Assembly: GCA_002842095.1 (NCBI GenBank)
Contig: PHCB01000013.1
Span: 1-64,000 of the forward strand
Length of the DNA: 64,000 bases
Source: a candidate division BRC1 bacterium HGW-BRC1-1
Lineage (GTDB): Bacteria; Sumerlaeota; Sumerlaeia; Sumerlaeales; Sumerlaeaceae
Direction: 5' to 3'
Part shown: one piece after another, positions 11,001-18,007 of the stretch
Layout of the letters: every line of letters begins with the position of its first letter
Position numbering within the stretch: the stretch's first letter is position 1
Made by a program: the position numbers and the translations under genes
The notes under the pieces: generated by a model
What the model saw: the letters and a program-made list of their open reading frames with translations, nothing else
Told to the model about the DNA's origin: nothing
Databases searched by the model: none

Positions 11001-12847
11001 AAGAAACCATCGAGCGCGGCCTGACAGCAGAACCCGAGAATCTTGAGCTTCAGGAGCAGCGTATTGCTTTGTTGAAATCCTCGGGGCGTCCTGAAGAGAC
11101 AACATTTCACATGCGTGGATTGGCGGAGCGTCTGCTGGCGGCGGGCGAACTTCGCCGGGCGGCAGACCTGTACTCAGAACTGCTGACTTTAACACCCCAC
11201 CTCATTGATGTGCGTCGTCAACTTGCCGACCTCTGGCGCGAGTTGGGCGATAATGAGCGGGCCGACGAAGAAACCGTGGAAGCCATGCGGTTAATGCTGA
11301 AGGACGATGAACACGAAAGCGCACGGGAACTGGCCGATGAACTGCTGGCAAAGCGCCCCGGCGATGTGGATATCCGGCACCAAGTCGCTTCGGTTTTCCT
11401 TGGCGAGGGCCGCCCGGAGGTTGCATCGCGCTGGTTCGTCCAGGCCGCCTCGATGGCGCTCCAGGCTGGCGATCAAAAGCGCCAGATGGAACTGCTCCGC
11501 ATGGCTGTCACTGCCCGCCCGGGCGCGCCCGAATATCTCGAACAACTTGCCGAAGCCTGTGTGGCGGCGGGCGAAAACACGCAAGCAGCCGACGCCTATC
11601 ACCGCCTTGTGGAGCGGCACATAGAACAGCATCGCTTTAATGACGCGGTGAACGCTGGCAAAAGTTTGCGTGCTCTTGCTCCGCAAGACCCCAAGGCACG
11701 CCGGACACTAATTGACCTGTATGAGAAGATGGGCGCGCGCGAGGAGCGGATTGCCGAGATGCAGGATCTTGCAGCTCTCGAACGCTCGCTGGGCAACGTC
11801 GAGGAAGCTGTGGATGTGTATCGCAAACTGACTCAGCTCAAACCCGACGATGTGCCCCTGTTGCAGCGCTACATTGAACTCTTCGAGCAGGTGGGCAACG
11901 AAGTTGAACTGCTGGATGATTATCTCCGCCTTGCCGACGCCCAGGTGCGACAGGGGCAATTTGTGGAAGCCACGAAGACCTACGAAAAATTAATGGCGGT
12001 CAATCGCCGCAGCACATTGGGGCGCGAACGATTCATCCAGTTCCTGCAAACCCTCGGGCAAAAATCTCGTGCCGTTGCGGAAATGACCAAGCTGGCGGAA
12101 ATATACACCACCTCCAATCGCCATGAGGAGGCGACCCGCACGCTCCAGGTGGCCTTTGGTCTCAACCCGGAAAATTATGAGCTGGCTGATATGCTGGCGG
12201 AATCTGCGGAGAAAGCCGGCGATGTCGGTGAAGCCGTTGCCGCATGTGACACTGTGGCGGCCAGGTTGGAAAAGAACGATCCTCAGAAAGCAGCGGCCCT
12301 TCTGAAGAAGTTGTTAAACCTCTCCCCCGAGCGACGTGACGTCCGTGAACGACTTGTGGCGCTATTGGAGCGTCTGAGTGACAAAGCTGGGATGGTGGTT
12401 CAATTACGCCGTTTGGCAGAACAGTTGGAGAGCGAGGGATCCGCGGCACAGGCAGAACCTCTGCGGGCCCGCGCAACAACGCTGGCGGGTGAAGCCCGGG
12501 CAGAATTGGAGAAACGTGCCGACGACCATTCCGCCCCCCCATCCCGACGCTATGACGATCTGGTGACCCTCGGTGATTTGCAGACCGAAAGTGGCGATGT
12601 GGACGAAGCATTGGCAGCTTATAATCAGGCACGAAAGATACGCGATGACAACCCCGTCCTCATCCGGAAGGTAATCGATTGTCGGCTCATGGTGGCCCCG
12701 GAGCATGAAGCCCTGCCCGATATGCTGGCCTTGGCAGCCTGCCACGCTCACTTCGGTGATGCGCGAAAGGCGCAAGAAGTCTACGAACAGGTTCTGGGCA
12801 TTGATCCGCGCAACAAAAAAGCGCGCACGGCCCTCGGCATGATCTGA
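5051..12847 (+). CDS. giant CHC2 zinc-finger TPR repeat protein
   Basis: 2598 residues. The N-terminus (residues about 15-95) looks like the CHC2 zinc-binding domain of DnaG primase: C42, C44, H47 in KCFCPIH, then C66 and C71 in KCTIKTC, followed by GGSLVDLAAL, matching the GGxxxDxx block that follows the finger in primase. The second Cys pair is C-x4-C, wider than the usual C-x2-C. The remaining roughly 2500 residues are tandem TPR helices with 34-residue-like periodicity (e.g. LRLANAHELRHDINNAATAL). No TOPRIM or polymerase domain, signal peptide or membrane helix is seen, so it should be a cytosolic scaffold. The ATG has GAGGA just upstream. It follows the SPOR/TPR membrane gene and ends before a bidirectional terminator. 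Its role, and whether the finger binds nucleic acid, are unknown. Confidence 0.85.
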   Translation: MDTAVATGFQQEVNQRIDAVELINHIGYAVDKVQVVGESIKCFCPIHKDARFRSLLVDTTRRTFKCTIKTCPGVSGGSLVDLAALALNLPRLDAAARVAHALKLPLDPEWYDKLASFALDEARVAAEAGNAEGREAAIRKAIAWHPSAAAPRMMLAQMLAEAGNLVAARDEYCQAAEVALEAGNHETANEVLTAATALLPEDEDILFMRIHGAELRNDTAMLAALLDQMASIREVAGRQADNVGVLTQLAELTPDDAQLHLRLANAHELRHDINNAATALEKAAELLTAEGKGDEAVLLLEKILQFDPGRLKMRARIADHLLQDGEYDRAKAHIFESVNLMMERGDLVLAAETVRKWFSVEPESVEAHESLARIATDMGDPAEAARELRACAEIFRAKNDHATTLEYLYRIKFQTPDDVALRRDIVDELRKSDKNQPAALECLDLAEVHHARSEPDEDTAALREAASLDPTPSFRLMVADILADRGRADDAADMALAAADAAESLGDTQTALECIGRFLQSKPDDVETIHRRVRLLWKADEEREAMAASADLAPHLMGPEKVAEARELLAEAAAHASLANGGQALALYRLASQAGTAHEAMAFYGAAVHELTTGDDFSEALSIALAGLELVPEEGRLLTDAARFAGEVGLHTDRAGYLVRLANQLNEAGEAHKAIEALGQALDSTPDEEPLRRRLADLQLQTSQRDEAQATWRDLLARQEALAPDDLDALLALNHEYLALFPEDQMTRRSLAEHLAGAGRLAEANRQFSVLLHAAEKAGDIPTELDVRQRLVQLEPDNSRLRIELAQACERAGDTPGAVQMLREIAHDCSGADKPEEAAEALRQAVLLEPEDPVLTLTLANAERTAGNMAAFKATLERLLELGEAGPGSEFYREESRRSLEQKRLKDARDETQRWLQFSPEDLDAREQLATIHIRQKHPRLAVENWLAVAEASRATDPERAARALRNVVETDPENTQARQSLSQVLLESGQEQEALEQMRQLADSLIDRRAYKEASTLLARILEYDTQSVDTLRRLASLVHEHEGFEKAAPNIRKLLAVMRESSAPDDVAAQYESIVKLQGADLSFRSEFADYLTELGRTAEAKSQMLQLAQVYRDEFNDPVRAIQLFGRATSQFPEPADARIFEEVASLHLALNVPEFAAEAFREAARLFLQQDDLAGAESVMLRLIDLPASLPADLARLGRIQHMQGREEEAAANLRRALDEGDAAASLSPGERREMCDLLLEADPHDVKAIIMLLDSLSVEEASSRSHEIQARLALDGKTAERTAVLRHAVTLSPDDIGLHRHLAGALREEGEQTLLAHELTILCRHAIEMNLPDDASTLLDELTDLPLDAEATLAVGDLLNSAGHTEKAVHRYCEAAQAFADADDETHAASALRNAAELSSSSLPSSSVAAIFRRTRGDRMLVPVVRDLLDKALKARNRTPSLLIGTALLETCTPKEVDELLRHIDKTAGSGFLATIGGAHTDWLLARDQTTEALRIIRLITETAPDTPESWWLASQIYRKVENMSAAGEASLKAAQLFSQAGAVTEEETCYREALEELPDDIGVLETLAHFYERERRLQESVEMMHRIVSMAEREDDAETTLRWLSRIVEVLPGDAVAREHIVQNLLKENRTGEAVTHLMKLAGDHVNAGRIEEAIATYEQAHVQQPNNAEILTCLVDLVTENNQPERFDKFSIALAEVHAANSDLKLAGLILNTLLQTHPDNLAAMTRLAEFSRQADDTRTEIRTLNRLGHKQAKARNYEAAVAAFERLHEIQPDDTDTMEMLVDCCVAGSMTDKAALYAVRQLDLARLNNDPVLLQKAAGKVLIIDADNPVALDAMGNCLAEETPTDAAKYLHRAAKQFEALGDVSGAALSLQKALELAPDDAGGWATLARHHKTLNDLPAQNQALMMQANVLAGKGEKAAAAKIVKSVLAGKDVETEIHEKALLIWKTIDDTKAAMVERIHLAGHYIKEGNYAAAEETIERGLTAEPENLELQEQRIALLKSSGRPEETTFHMRGLAERLLAAGELRRAADLYSELLTLTPHLIDVRRQLADLWRELGDNERADEETVEAMRLMLKDDEHESARELADELLAKRPGDVDIRHQVASVFLGEGRPEVASRWFVQAASMALQAGDQKRQMELLRMAVTARPGAPEYLEQLAEACVAAGENTQAADAYHRLVERHIEQHRFNDAVNAGKSLRALAPQDPKARRTLIDLYEKMGAREERIAEMQDLAALERSLGNVEEAVDVYRKLTQLKPDDVPLLQRYIELFEQVGNEVELLDDYLRLADAQVRQGQFVEATKTYEKLMAVNRRSTLGRERFIQFLQTLGQKSRAVAEMTKLAEIYTTSNRHEEATRTLQVAFGLNPENYELADMLAESAEKAGDVGEAVAACDTVAARLEKNDPQKAAALLKKLLNLSPERRDVRERLVALLERLSDKAGMVVQLRRLAEQLESEGSAAQAEPLRARATTLAGEARAELEKRADDHSAPPSRRYDDLVTLGDLQTESGDVDEALAAYNQARKIRDDNPVLIRKVIDCRLMVAPEHEALPDMLALAACHAHFGDARKAQEVYEQVLGIDPRNKKARTALGMI

Positions 12848-12904
12848 AGCACTTATCGTTTCACTGATCAGCGCATGGGCATGCGACAGCGCCGCATAAA
12901 AAAA

Positions 12905-12941
12905 CCGTCTGGCTCCACGCATTCATGCGGAAACCAGACGG
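12905..12941. terminator. bidirectional intrinsic terminator
   Basis: An 8-bp stem CCGTCTGG / CCAGACGG with a 21-base loop. A run of seven A precedes it and a run of seven T lies three bases after it on the plus strand, so it can end transcription from both sides. It sits between the convergent giant TPR gene (+) and rplQ (-), and so closes both the 2-13 kb unit and the ribosomal operon. Confidence 0.85.
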
Positions 12942-13000
12942 ACATTTTTTTCTTCTGCCGCCGTCAAACCACCTTTTTCGGTGGCTCGGGCGGAGAGGTC

Positions 13001-13489
13001 TTATTCTGCGGAAGCTTCGGCTGAGCCCGACCCGGCACTCTTGGTCTTGCGGGTCTTCGCCTTGGTGGGCTTCTCTTCAGGAGCATCCACCTCGGGGATC
13101 GCCACAATACGATCGACTAACTCGATGTAGGCCATGGGCGCGCCGTCGCCATAGCGGCGGCCGTCCTTGACAACACGCGTGTAGCCGCCGGTGCGCGAGG
13201 CCGCCCGGGGGGCGATTTCGCTGAACAGCTTCTTCACGGCTTCTTTGTTATTCAGGTGAGAAAACGCCAGACGGCGCTTGGCCAGGGTAACGCCGGAGTT
13301 GTCGTCCGCAATCAATCCCACCTTGGCGATGGTAATGACCCGTTCAACAAACTGGCGAAGCTGTTTGGCCTTCACCTCGGTCGTGCGAATCATCTCGTGT
13401 TCGATGAGCGCAGCTGCGAGATTCCGCATCAATGCGGCGCGGTGCTCGGTGGTCCGGTTAAGGCGCGACTTGTGGCGCTGATGGCGCAT
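13001..13489 (-). CDS. rplQ: 50S ribosomal protein L17 with acidic/basic tail
   Basis: 162 residues. The N-terminal 115 residues match L17, beginning MRHQRHKSRLNRTTEHRAAL and continuing NLAAALIEHEMIRTTEVKAKQLRQ as family blocks. The protein is about 40 residues longer than the common bacterial form: a C-terminal tail after IVAIPEVD is rich in Lys, Thr, Ser and Glu and looks disordered. GAGGA stands nine bases before the ATG. It is the last gene of the alpha operon, after rpoA, and ends upstream of the bidirectional terminator. Confidence 0.97.
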   Translation of the reverse strand: MRHQRHKSRLNRTTEHRAALMRNLAAALIEHEMIRTTEVKAKQLRQFVERVITIAKVGLIADDNSGVTLAKRRLAFSHLNNKEAVKKLFSEIAPRAASRTGGYTRVVKDGRRYGDGAPMAYIELVDRIVAIPEVDAPEEKPTKAKTRKTKSAGSGSAEASAE

Positions 13490-13527
13490 TTCGATTTATC
13501 CTCAAGCTTAGGTTAAAGAGTGTTATG

Positions 13528-14538
13528 TTACAGTGACTCGGGAAGCTGGGTGTTGGGGTCGATCGTGAGACCGAAGCGCAGGCCCATTTCCTTCAGGATG
13601 TTTTTGATTTCGTTGAGTGACTTGCGTCCGAAGTTGCGGTACTTAAGCATTTCGCTCTCGGTCTTCTGAACGAGGTCGCGGATGGTTTTGATACCCGCGG
13701 CTTCCAGACAGTTGAACGAACGAACGCTCAGTTCCAGCTCCTCGATGCTCTTGTCCAGCTTGTCTTGCAGAGCCTGAGTCGCATCGGCTGCCAGTTGACG
13801 CTCTTCTTCGGCGGCCAATTCCTCGGCCTGGTCACGCATCGAGATGAAGATTCTCATCTGATCGCTGAGCACCTTGGCGGAGTAGCTGACGGCTTCTTCG
13901 GGACCAATGCTGCCATCGGTCATGACCTCGAGAACAAGGCGGTCAAAGTCGGTGCGCTGACCGGCACGGGCAGCTTCGACCGTGTACTTGACGTTGACGA
14001 TGGGTGAGAAGGCGGCGTCGAGGAAGATGACACCGAACGAGTCGGACAACCCCGATTGTTCCTTCACCTGGGCTGCCGGCATGTAGCCGCGTCCAGTTTG
14101 CACCGTGCATTCCATGTTCAACACGCCGTCTTTTGACAGGTGGGCGATGGTCTGATCGGGATTGAGAATCTCGATCGAGTCGTTGAGTTGGAAGTCTGCC
14201 GCAGTCACGGTCTTCGGGCCTTCGACGTTCAATGAGATCGTCGTCTCGCCCTTGTTACCGTGGAGCTTGATTTGCAGGCTTTTGAGGTTCAGGATGACAT
14301 CCAGCAAATCTTCGCGCATACCCTCGATGGTGTCGAACTCGTGGGTTTTTCCTTCGATGCGCATTGACGTGATGGCAGCACCTTGAACGGAGCTGAGCAT
14401 AATACGACGCAGCGAATTTCCGATAGTGGTTCCGTATCCGCGGTCGAAAGGCTCTGCAGTGAAGCGCCCGTAAACGGCAGACAACGATTCTTTGTCTGTG
14501 ATGAGTTCGCGAGGCGTTCTGACGCTTTTAAATTCCAT
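13528..14538 (-). CDS. rpoA: RNA polymerase alpha subunit
   Basis: 336 residues, the usual length. The N-terminal assembly domain shows YGTTIGNSLRRIMLSS and the insert-domain region; the C-terminal domain (about residues 245-325) carries LELSVRSFNCLEAAGIKTI and RNFGRKSLNEIKNILKEMGL, the helix-hairpin segment that binds UP elements and activators. AGGAGA precedes the ATG. It lies between rpsD and rplQ as in the classical alpha operon and is certainly co-transcribed with rplQ (38-base gap). Confidence 0.98.
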   Translation of the reverse strand: MEFKSVRTPRELITDKESLSAVYGRFTAEPFDRGYGTTIGNSLRRIMLSSVQGAAITSMRIEGKTHEFDTIEGMREDLLDVILNLKSLQIKLHGNKGETTISLNVEGPKTVTAADFQLNDSIEILNPDQTIAHLSKDGVLNMECTVQTGRGYMPAAQVKEQSGLSDSFGVIFLDAAFSPIVNVKYTVEAARAGQRTDFDRLVLEVMTDGSIGPEEAVSYSAKVLSDQMRIFISMRDQAEELAAEEERQLAADATQALQDKLDKSIEELELSVRSFNCLEAAGIKTIRDLVQKTESEMLKYRNFGRKSLNEIKNILKEMGLRFGLTIDPNTQLPESL

Positions 14539-14621
14539 ACATTCTCTCCTGGATTCAAACCCGGGTGTCGAACTGATAAAGACCCATGCGGCGACCGGGC
14601 GGCCACCGCACAGGCTGCGGT

Positions 14622-15248
14622 TTATTTCGAGTAAAGCTCGACGATCAACTGCTCATTGACCTCGGTGGGGATGTCTTCACGCGAGGGGATGCTGAGCATC
14701 TTGCCTGAAAACGTCTCCGGATTCCAGTCGAGCCAGGCCAGGCGGCCACGACTCTTGGCATCTTCGAGGTTTGCGATGATCATTTGATTTACGCGCGAAC
14801 CTTCCGCAAGCACGATCTCATCGCCGGGCTTGGCCAGGAACGACGGGATGTTAACCCGGCGGCCATTAACGAACACATGGCCGTGGTTGACAAACTGGCG
14901 GGCCTGAGCGCGCGAGGCGCCGATGCCGAGACGGTAGACAATATTGTCGAGACGACGTTCGAGCATTTGCAGCAGCACAGTACCCGTCACACCCCGATAC
15001 GAATCGGCCATGGCGAAATACCGACGGAACTGGCGCTCGAGAATGCCGTACGTGCGCTTGGCCTTCTGCTTCTCACGAAGTTGCTGGCCGTAGGTGGTAA
15101 TCTTAGTCCGCGCCTGACCGTGCTGGCCGGGCGGATAATTTTGGCGCTCGATGGCGCACTTTGAAGAAAAACAGCGGGTGCCTTTGAGGAAGAGCTTCAT
15201 TCCCTCACGCCGGCAAAGCCGGCATTTGGCGTCAACGTAACGAGCCAC
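14622..15248 (-). CDS. rpsD: 30S ribosomal protein S4
   Basis: I place the start at the GTG at 15248, giving MARYVDAKCRLCRREGMKLF and 208 residues, the family length. A longer in-frame reading to 15338 adds 30 residues with no match to S4. AGGAGG lies 13 bases upstream of this GTG, a rather long spacing. The two Cys pairs (C-x2-C in AKCRLCRREG and later CFSSKC) are those of the zinc-containing S4 form. The S4 RNA-binding domain is in the middle (MLERRLDNIVYRLGI, ARQFVNHGHVFVNGRRVNIP). S4 initiates 30S assembly and in many bacteria represses its own operon. A 226-base leader with hairpins precedes it. Confidence 0.96.
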   Translation of the reverse strand: MARYVDAKCRLCRREGMKLFLKGTRCFSSKCAIERQNYPPGQHGQARTKITTYGQQLREKQKAKRTYGILERQFRRYFAMADSYRGVTGTVLLQMLERRLDNIVYRLGIGASRAQARQFVNHGHVFVNGRRVNIPSFLAKPGDEIVLAEGSRVNQMIIANLEDAKSRGRLAWLDWNPETFSGKMLSIPSREDIPTEVNEQLIVELYSK

Positions 15249-15474
15249 GGATCGTGTGATGCCTCCTGATATAATCCGCCATCGGGGATAATGTTTCCGA
15301 TGATGGTTGCAACCGGCCCCTTTTACGAGACCTGCCACGCGTCCGGTTTACAATGCGGCCCGATCCGCCAACCCAGATTCTGGGGGGTTGACAGCCCGAA
15401 GGCTCTTTTCTCAGAGGAGCATTTTCCTCCCGGACGAGAAACTTTTGTGAAGCGGTCCTGCCAAATCTGTGTCT
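15249..15474 (-). promoter_or_regulatory. rpsD leader region
   Basis: A 226-base stretch before rpsD, unusually long inside a ribosomal operon. It contains a 6-bp hairpin (CATCGG / CCGATG, 15280-15302) close to the ribosome-binding site. S4 commonly autoregulates through structured leaders, so an S4-binding leader or an internal promoter is possible. I see no convincing -35/-10 pair, so this is inference only. Confidence 0.3.
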
Positions 15475-15738
15475 TTACTGAGGATCTGAATCGCGATTGT
15501 TGCGCCGCAGCACCAGTATCCCGGTCCCCAGCACCACAACCGCAGCCAACGCCGCAGCAGCATGAGTTGCTTCCAGTTCCCCTTTAATTGCGGGGGGAAT
15601 CACAATCAACCCGACAACAACGACCAGCAGAACGACACGTCCGGCAGTGCCCAGAGGGTTCCGCCGAAACCAGACTCGTGAGGCGATGACCAAGATCAAA
15701 GCCAGTCCAAAGACCCAGTATATTCCGATGTCAGTCAT
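15475..15738 (-). CDS. small three-helix membrane protein in ribosomal operon
   Basis: 87 residues from the ATG at 15738 (an earlier in-frame start at 15780 would lie inside a hairpin). Three hydrophobic segments are clear: IGIYWVFGLALILVIAS near the N-terminus, VVLLVVVVGLIVIPPA in the middle and AAAALAAVVVLGTGILVL near the end, with basic residues between the first two and an RRNNRDSD tail. No family is recognised. It is inserted between rpsK and rpsD, where other bacteria have no gene, and it lies just past a terminator-like hairpin. There is no strong ribosome-binding site, so expression is uncertain. It could also be a non-coding leader with a chance hydrophobic frame. Confidence 0.55.
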   Translation of the reverse strand: MTDIGIYWVFGLALILVIASRVWFRRNPLGTAGRVVLLVVVVGLIVIPPAIKGELEATHAAAALAAVVVLGTGILVLRRNNRDSDPQ

Positions 15739-15757
15739 TTGTTCAGGACAAAGAGAA

Positions 15758-15786
15758 GGGGCCGCACCGGATACCGGCACAGCCCC
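15758..15786 (-). terminator. terminator-like hairpin after rpsK
   Basis: On the minus strand a 13-bp stem with three G-U pairs (GGGGCTGTGCCGG / CCGGTGCGGCCCC) and a 3-base loop is followed by a T-rich tract (TTCTCTTTG). It begins 18 bases after the rpsK stop. It would end or attenuate transcription inside the ribosomal operon. Confidence 0.65.
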
Positions 15787-15803
15787 TCTCCAATCTTAAA
15801 AGG

Positions 15804-16214
15804 TCAGACGCGACGACGCTTGGGCGGACGGCATCCGTTGTGCGGAATCGGGGTGACGTCGCGGATGAGCGCGATTTCCAGCCCGACATTCTGCAAGCTG
15901 CGGATCGCAGCCTCGCGGCCACTGCCGGGTCCGTTCACGTAGATTTCCACGGCGCGAAGTCCATGCTCCATGGCCTTGCGGGCAGCCTGCTCGGCAGCCA
16001 ACTGGGCGGCGAAGGGAGTGCTCTTGCGAGAACCCTTGAAGCCGGCCGTGCCACTGGAACCCCAGGAAATGGTGTTTCCGGATTTGTCGGCGATGGTAAT
16101 GATCGTATTATTGAAAGAGGCGAAAATGTGAACGATGCCCGACGCGATATTTTTACGCGCCTTCTTCTTCACTTTGGACGCTGCTGCCGCCCCTTTGGTC
16201 TTCTTGTCAGCCAT
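15804..16214 (-). CDS. rpsK: 30S ribosomal protein S11
   Basis: 136 residues. After a Lys/Ala-rich N-terminal tail the S11 core is plain: [58 protein letters not shown] and the C-terminal [17 protein letters not shown]11 forms part of the 30S platform near the 3' end of 16S rRNA. It starts two bases after rpsM, so the two are translationally coupled. A terminator-like hairpin follows. Confidence 0.98.
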   Translation of the reverse strand: MADKKTKGAAAASKVKKKARKNIASGIVHIFASFNNTIITIADKSGNTISWGSSGTAGFKGSRKSTPFAAQLAAEQAARKAMEHGLRAVEIYVNGPGSGREAAIRSLQNVGLEIALIRDVTPIPHNGCRPPKRRRV

Positions 16215-16216
16215 TA

Positions 16217-16594
16217 TTATTTAGTATCCTTCTTGCGGGCGCCGACGGTCTTGCGCGGGCCTTTGCGGGTACGTGCGTTGGTACGGGTGCGCTGGCCGCG
16301 GGCGGGAAGTCCGCGCCGGTGGCGCAGGCCACGGTAGCAACCGATGTCCATGAGGCGCTTGATGGATGCGCTCACTTCACGGCGAAGATCGCCCTCTACC
16401 ATCACTTCGTTGGTAATGAGCGTATTGAGCCGGCCAACTTCAGCCTCGTCCAGATCGCGAACGCGCTTGATCGGGTCGATATTGACCTGAGCCAGAATCT
16501 TGCGGGCCGTTGTGGGACCGATTCCATAAATATAGGTAAGGCTTGTCTCAACGCGCTTGTCGCGCGGAAGATCCACACCTGCGATGCGTGCCAT
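16217..16594 (-). CDS. rpsM: 30S ribosomal protein S13
   Basis: 125 residues, normal length. Family blocks: [34 protein letters not shown], and the basic C-terminal segment [20 protein letters not shown] followed by [12 protein letters not shown]13 is in the 30S head and contacts the P-site tRNA. It follows rpmJ by nine bases and is followed by rpsK after two bases. Confidence 0.98.
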   Translation of the reverse strand: MARIAGVDLPRDKRVETSLTYIYGIGPTTARKILAQVNIDPIKRVRDLDEAEVGRLNTLITNEVMVEGDLRREVSASIKRLMDIGCYRGLRHRRGLPARGQRTRTNARTRKGPRKTVGARKKDTK

Positions 16595-16603
16595 AGTTCT
16601 CTC

Positions 16604-16717
16604 TTACCCCTGACGCTGCTTATGCTTGGGATTCTCGCAGATTACCCGGAGGATGCCCTTGCGCTTAATGATCTTGCACTTGTTGCAAATCGGTTTGACC
16701 GACGCTCTAACCTTCAT
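16604..16717 (-). CDS. rpmJ: 50S ribosomal protein L36
   Basis: A 37-residue gene, ATG at 16717 to TAA at 16604. It reads [20 protein letters not shown] and ends [11 protein letters not shown], with the C-x2-C and C-x4-H zinc ligands (C11, C14, C27, H32) of the zinc-containing L36 form. Its place between infA and rpsM is the conserved one. Confidence 0.97.
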   Translation of the reverse strand: MKVRASVKPICNKCKIIKRKGILRVICENPKHKQRQG

Positions 16718-16780
16718 AATCAACACTCATTGTCTTCGTCGCCACTGTCCCGCGCAAGGCGCTACAGGCCGACGTTCGTT

Positions 16781-17041
16781 TTACTTAAACCGGTAGGTAA
16801 TTCGTCCGCGATTGAGGTCATACGGCGACAACTCAATCATCACCCGGTCACCCGGTAGAATGCGAATGAAATTCATGCGCATCTTGCCCGAGATATGGGC
16901 GAGGATCACCATGCCATTTTGCAGTTCAACGCGAAACATGCAGTTCGGAAGAGGTTCGACAACCCGACCTTCGAGCTCGATACCCTTTTCTTTACTGCTC
17001 TGGCGCGCCGGCCTTGGGCCGCCGGACAGTTGTGCTTTCAT
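16781..17041 (-). CDS. infA: translation initiation factor IF-1
   Basis: 86 residues from the ATG at 17041; an in-frame TTG at 17062 would add seven. The S1-like fold is clear: [40 protein letters not shown] and the C-terminal [19 protein letters not shown]-1 blocks the A site during initiation. The protein has about 17 extra N-terminal residues, rich in Arg, Ser and Gly, before the usual KEKGIELEG start. It is the first gene of the operon: secY, adk and map, often found upstream, are absent here. Confidence 0.95.
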   Translation of the reverse strand: MKAQLSGGPRPARQSSKEKGIELEGRVVEPLPNCMFRVELQNGMVILAHISGKMRMNFIRILPGDRVMIELSPYDLNRGRITYRFK

Positions 17042-17160
17042 TTGGCTGCGTTTAGTTGGCAAAGTGCAAATTAACCCCGCGTAGGCTACAGAGACTATTC
17101 CGGTTCATTCACACCGGTAAGCCCCCCGGAGCGGATTTCCGGCAGGCAGATGTTAACAAA

Positions 17161-17215
17161 CGCCGCGACGCCATGAAAATTCGAGATTTCCTGATAAAGG
17201 AAAATTTTCGCGGCG
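17161..17215 (-). terminator. hairpin downstream of secreted protein gene
   Basis: An 8-bp perfect outer stem CGCCGCGA / TCGCGGCG encloses a second AT-rich stem (TTTCCT / AGGAAA). On the minus strand the outer stem is followed by TTTGTT. It lies 40 bases past the stop of the minus-strand gene at 17255 and before infA, so it probably insulates the ribosomal operon from upstream transcription. Confidence 0.6.
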
Positions 17216-17254
17216 CTTTTAATCACCCAAGCGGCGGCTGTAAGGCAGGGCTTG

Positions 17255-18007
17255 TTAATACTCGAAGTCGAAGCGGCCCTTGTTCTCCACGGTTGAGGTG
17301 AGTTTATCCAGTGCGGATAACGATGCGCTCACGTAGGAATCGTCGACTGTGAAGAAACTGGTAAGAATTCCCCGCTGCAAACGCAACAGGCGCAATCTTT
17401 CCTGACGCCCCTGCTCCTCCGTCATCGTCTCGCCGCCCATACCGTAGCGGGTTTTATCGACAAGATCCTTGCGTTCGCGGGCAAAGATTTCGGTCTGGCG
17501 TATGAGGCGTTGCGCGAGAGGCAGATGGGCCGGCGCCACCTGGTCGGGCCCCGGCGTGGGTTCGGGCGTTGGTGTGGGCTCAGGGATGGGGGTTGGTGTG
17601 GGAATAAGGATGACGGGGATGCCCGGCGACACATGCAGGTGCCACCTCCGCCGCTCCATATACTCCCGCGCCGACCGCTTCCCCGCCAGCGTGGCAGAGG
17701 TGCGCTCCATGTCAGCAATCTGGTGATAACCCTGCCGGCCGTCGAGCAGCCGATAGCGATCGAAACCGTAGTCGTAGGAAAAACTATCGGAACGATAAAG
17801 CACCCGCACAGCATTGCCGCCGGTGGATGAGTTCTCGGGTGTGACTACCGTCACATTGAAGAGGGCCAGTCCGTTGGCATCCAGGGCGTGATCGGCCTGT
17901 GCGGTGCGCAAGCCCCCGGCAAGAATCAGGCAGACCAAGAACACCGACGCTCCCGCCAGCCACCGCAGGTTACGGCGGGCATGCTTTGTTACCGATTCCG
18001 CTTTCAT
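17255..18007 (-). CDS. secreted or lipid-free envelope protein, unknown
   Basis: About 250 residues from the ATG at 18007, which has GAGGAG ten bases upstream (a GTG nine bases earlier is too close to that site). An N-terminal basic segment and hydrophobic helix (WLAGASVFLVCLILAGGL) ending TAQADHA look like a signal peptide with cleavage after TAQA. A region with Tyr and Phe follows, then a Pro/Thr/Glu linker made of PTPxPEP repeats (about residues 135-158), then a Gln/Arg-rich helical segment. No family is recognised. The two-part layout with a stiff linker suggests an exported envelope protein. It is monocistronic. Confidence 0.65.
   Translation of the reverse strand: MKAESVTKHARRNLRWLAGASVFLVCLILAGGLRTAQADHALDANGLALFNVTVVTPENSSTGGNAVRVLYRSDSFSYDYGFDRYRLLDGRQGYHQIADMERTSATLAGKRSAREYMERRRWHLHVSPGIPVILIPTPTPIPEPTPTPEPTPGPDQVAPAHLPLAQRLIRQTEIFARERKDLVDKTRYGMGGETMTEEQGRQERLRLLRLQRGILTSFFTVDDSYVSASLSALDKLTSTVENKGRFDFEY

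Noticed and set aside
5051-12847. The giant frame as several joined genes or a primase
   Set aside because: It is one continuous frame with TPR patterns throughout and a single start site; no TOPRIM or primase core is present, so a DnaG call is not supported.
14622-15338. rpsD starting at the farther upstream codon
   Set aside because: The extra 30 residues do not fit S4, and the GTG at 15248 gives the conserved MARYVDAKCRLC start with AGGAGG upstream.
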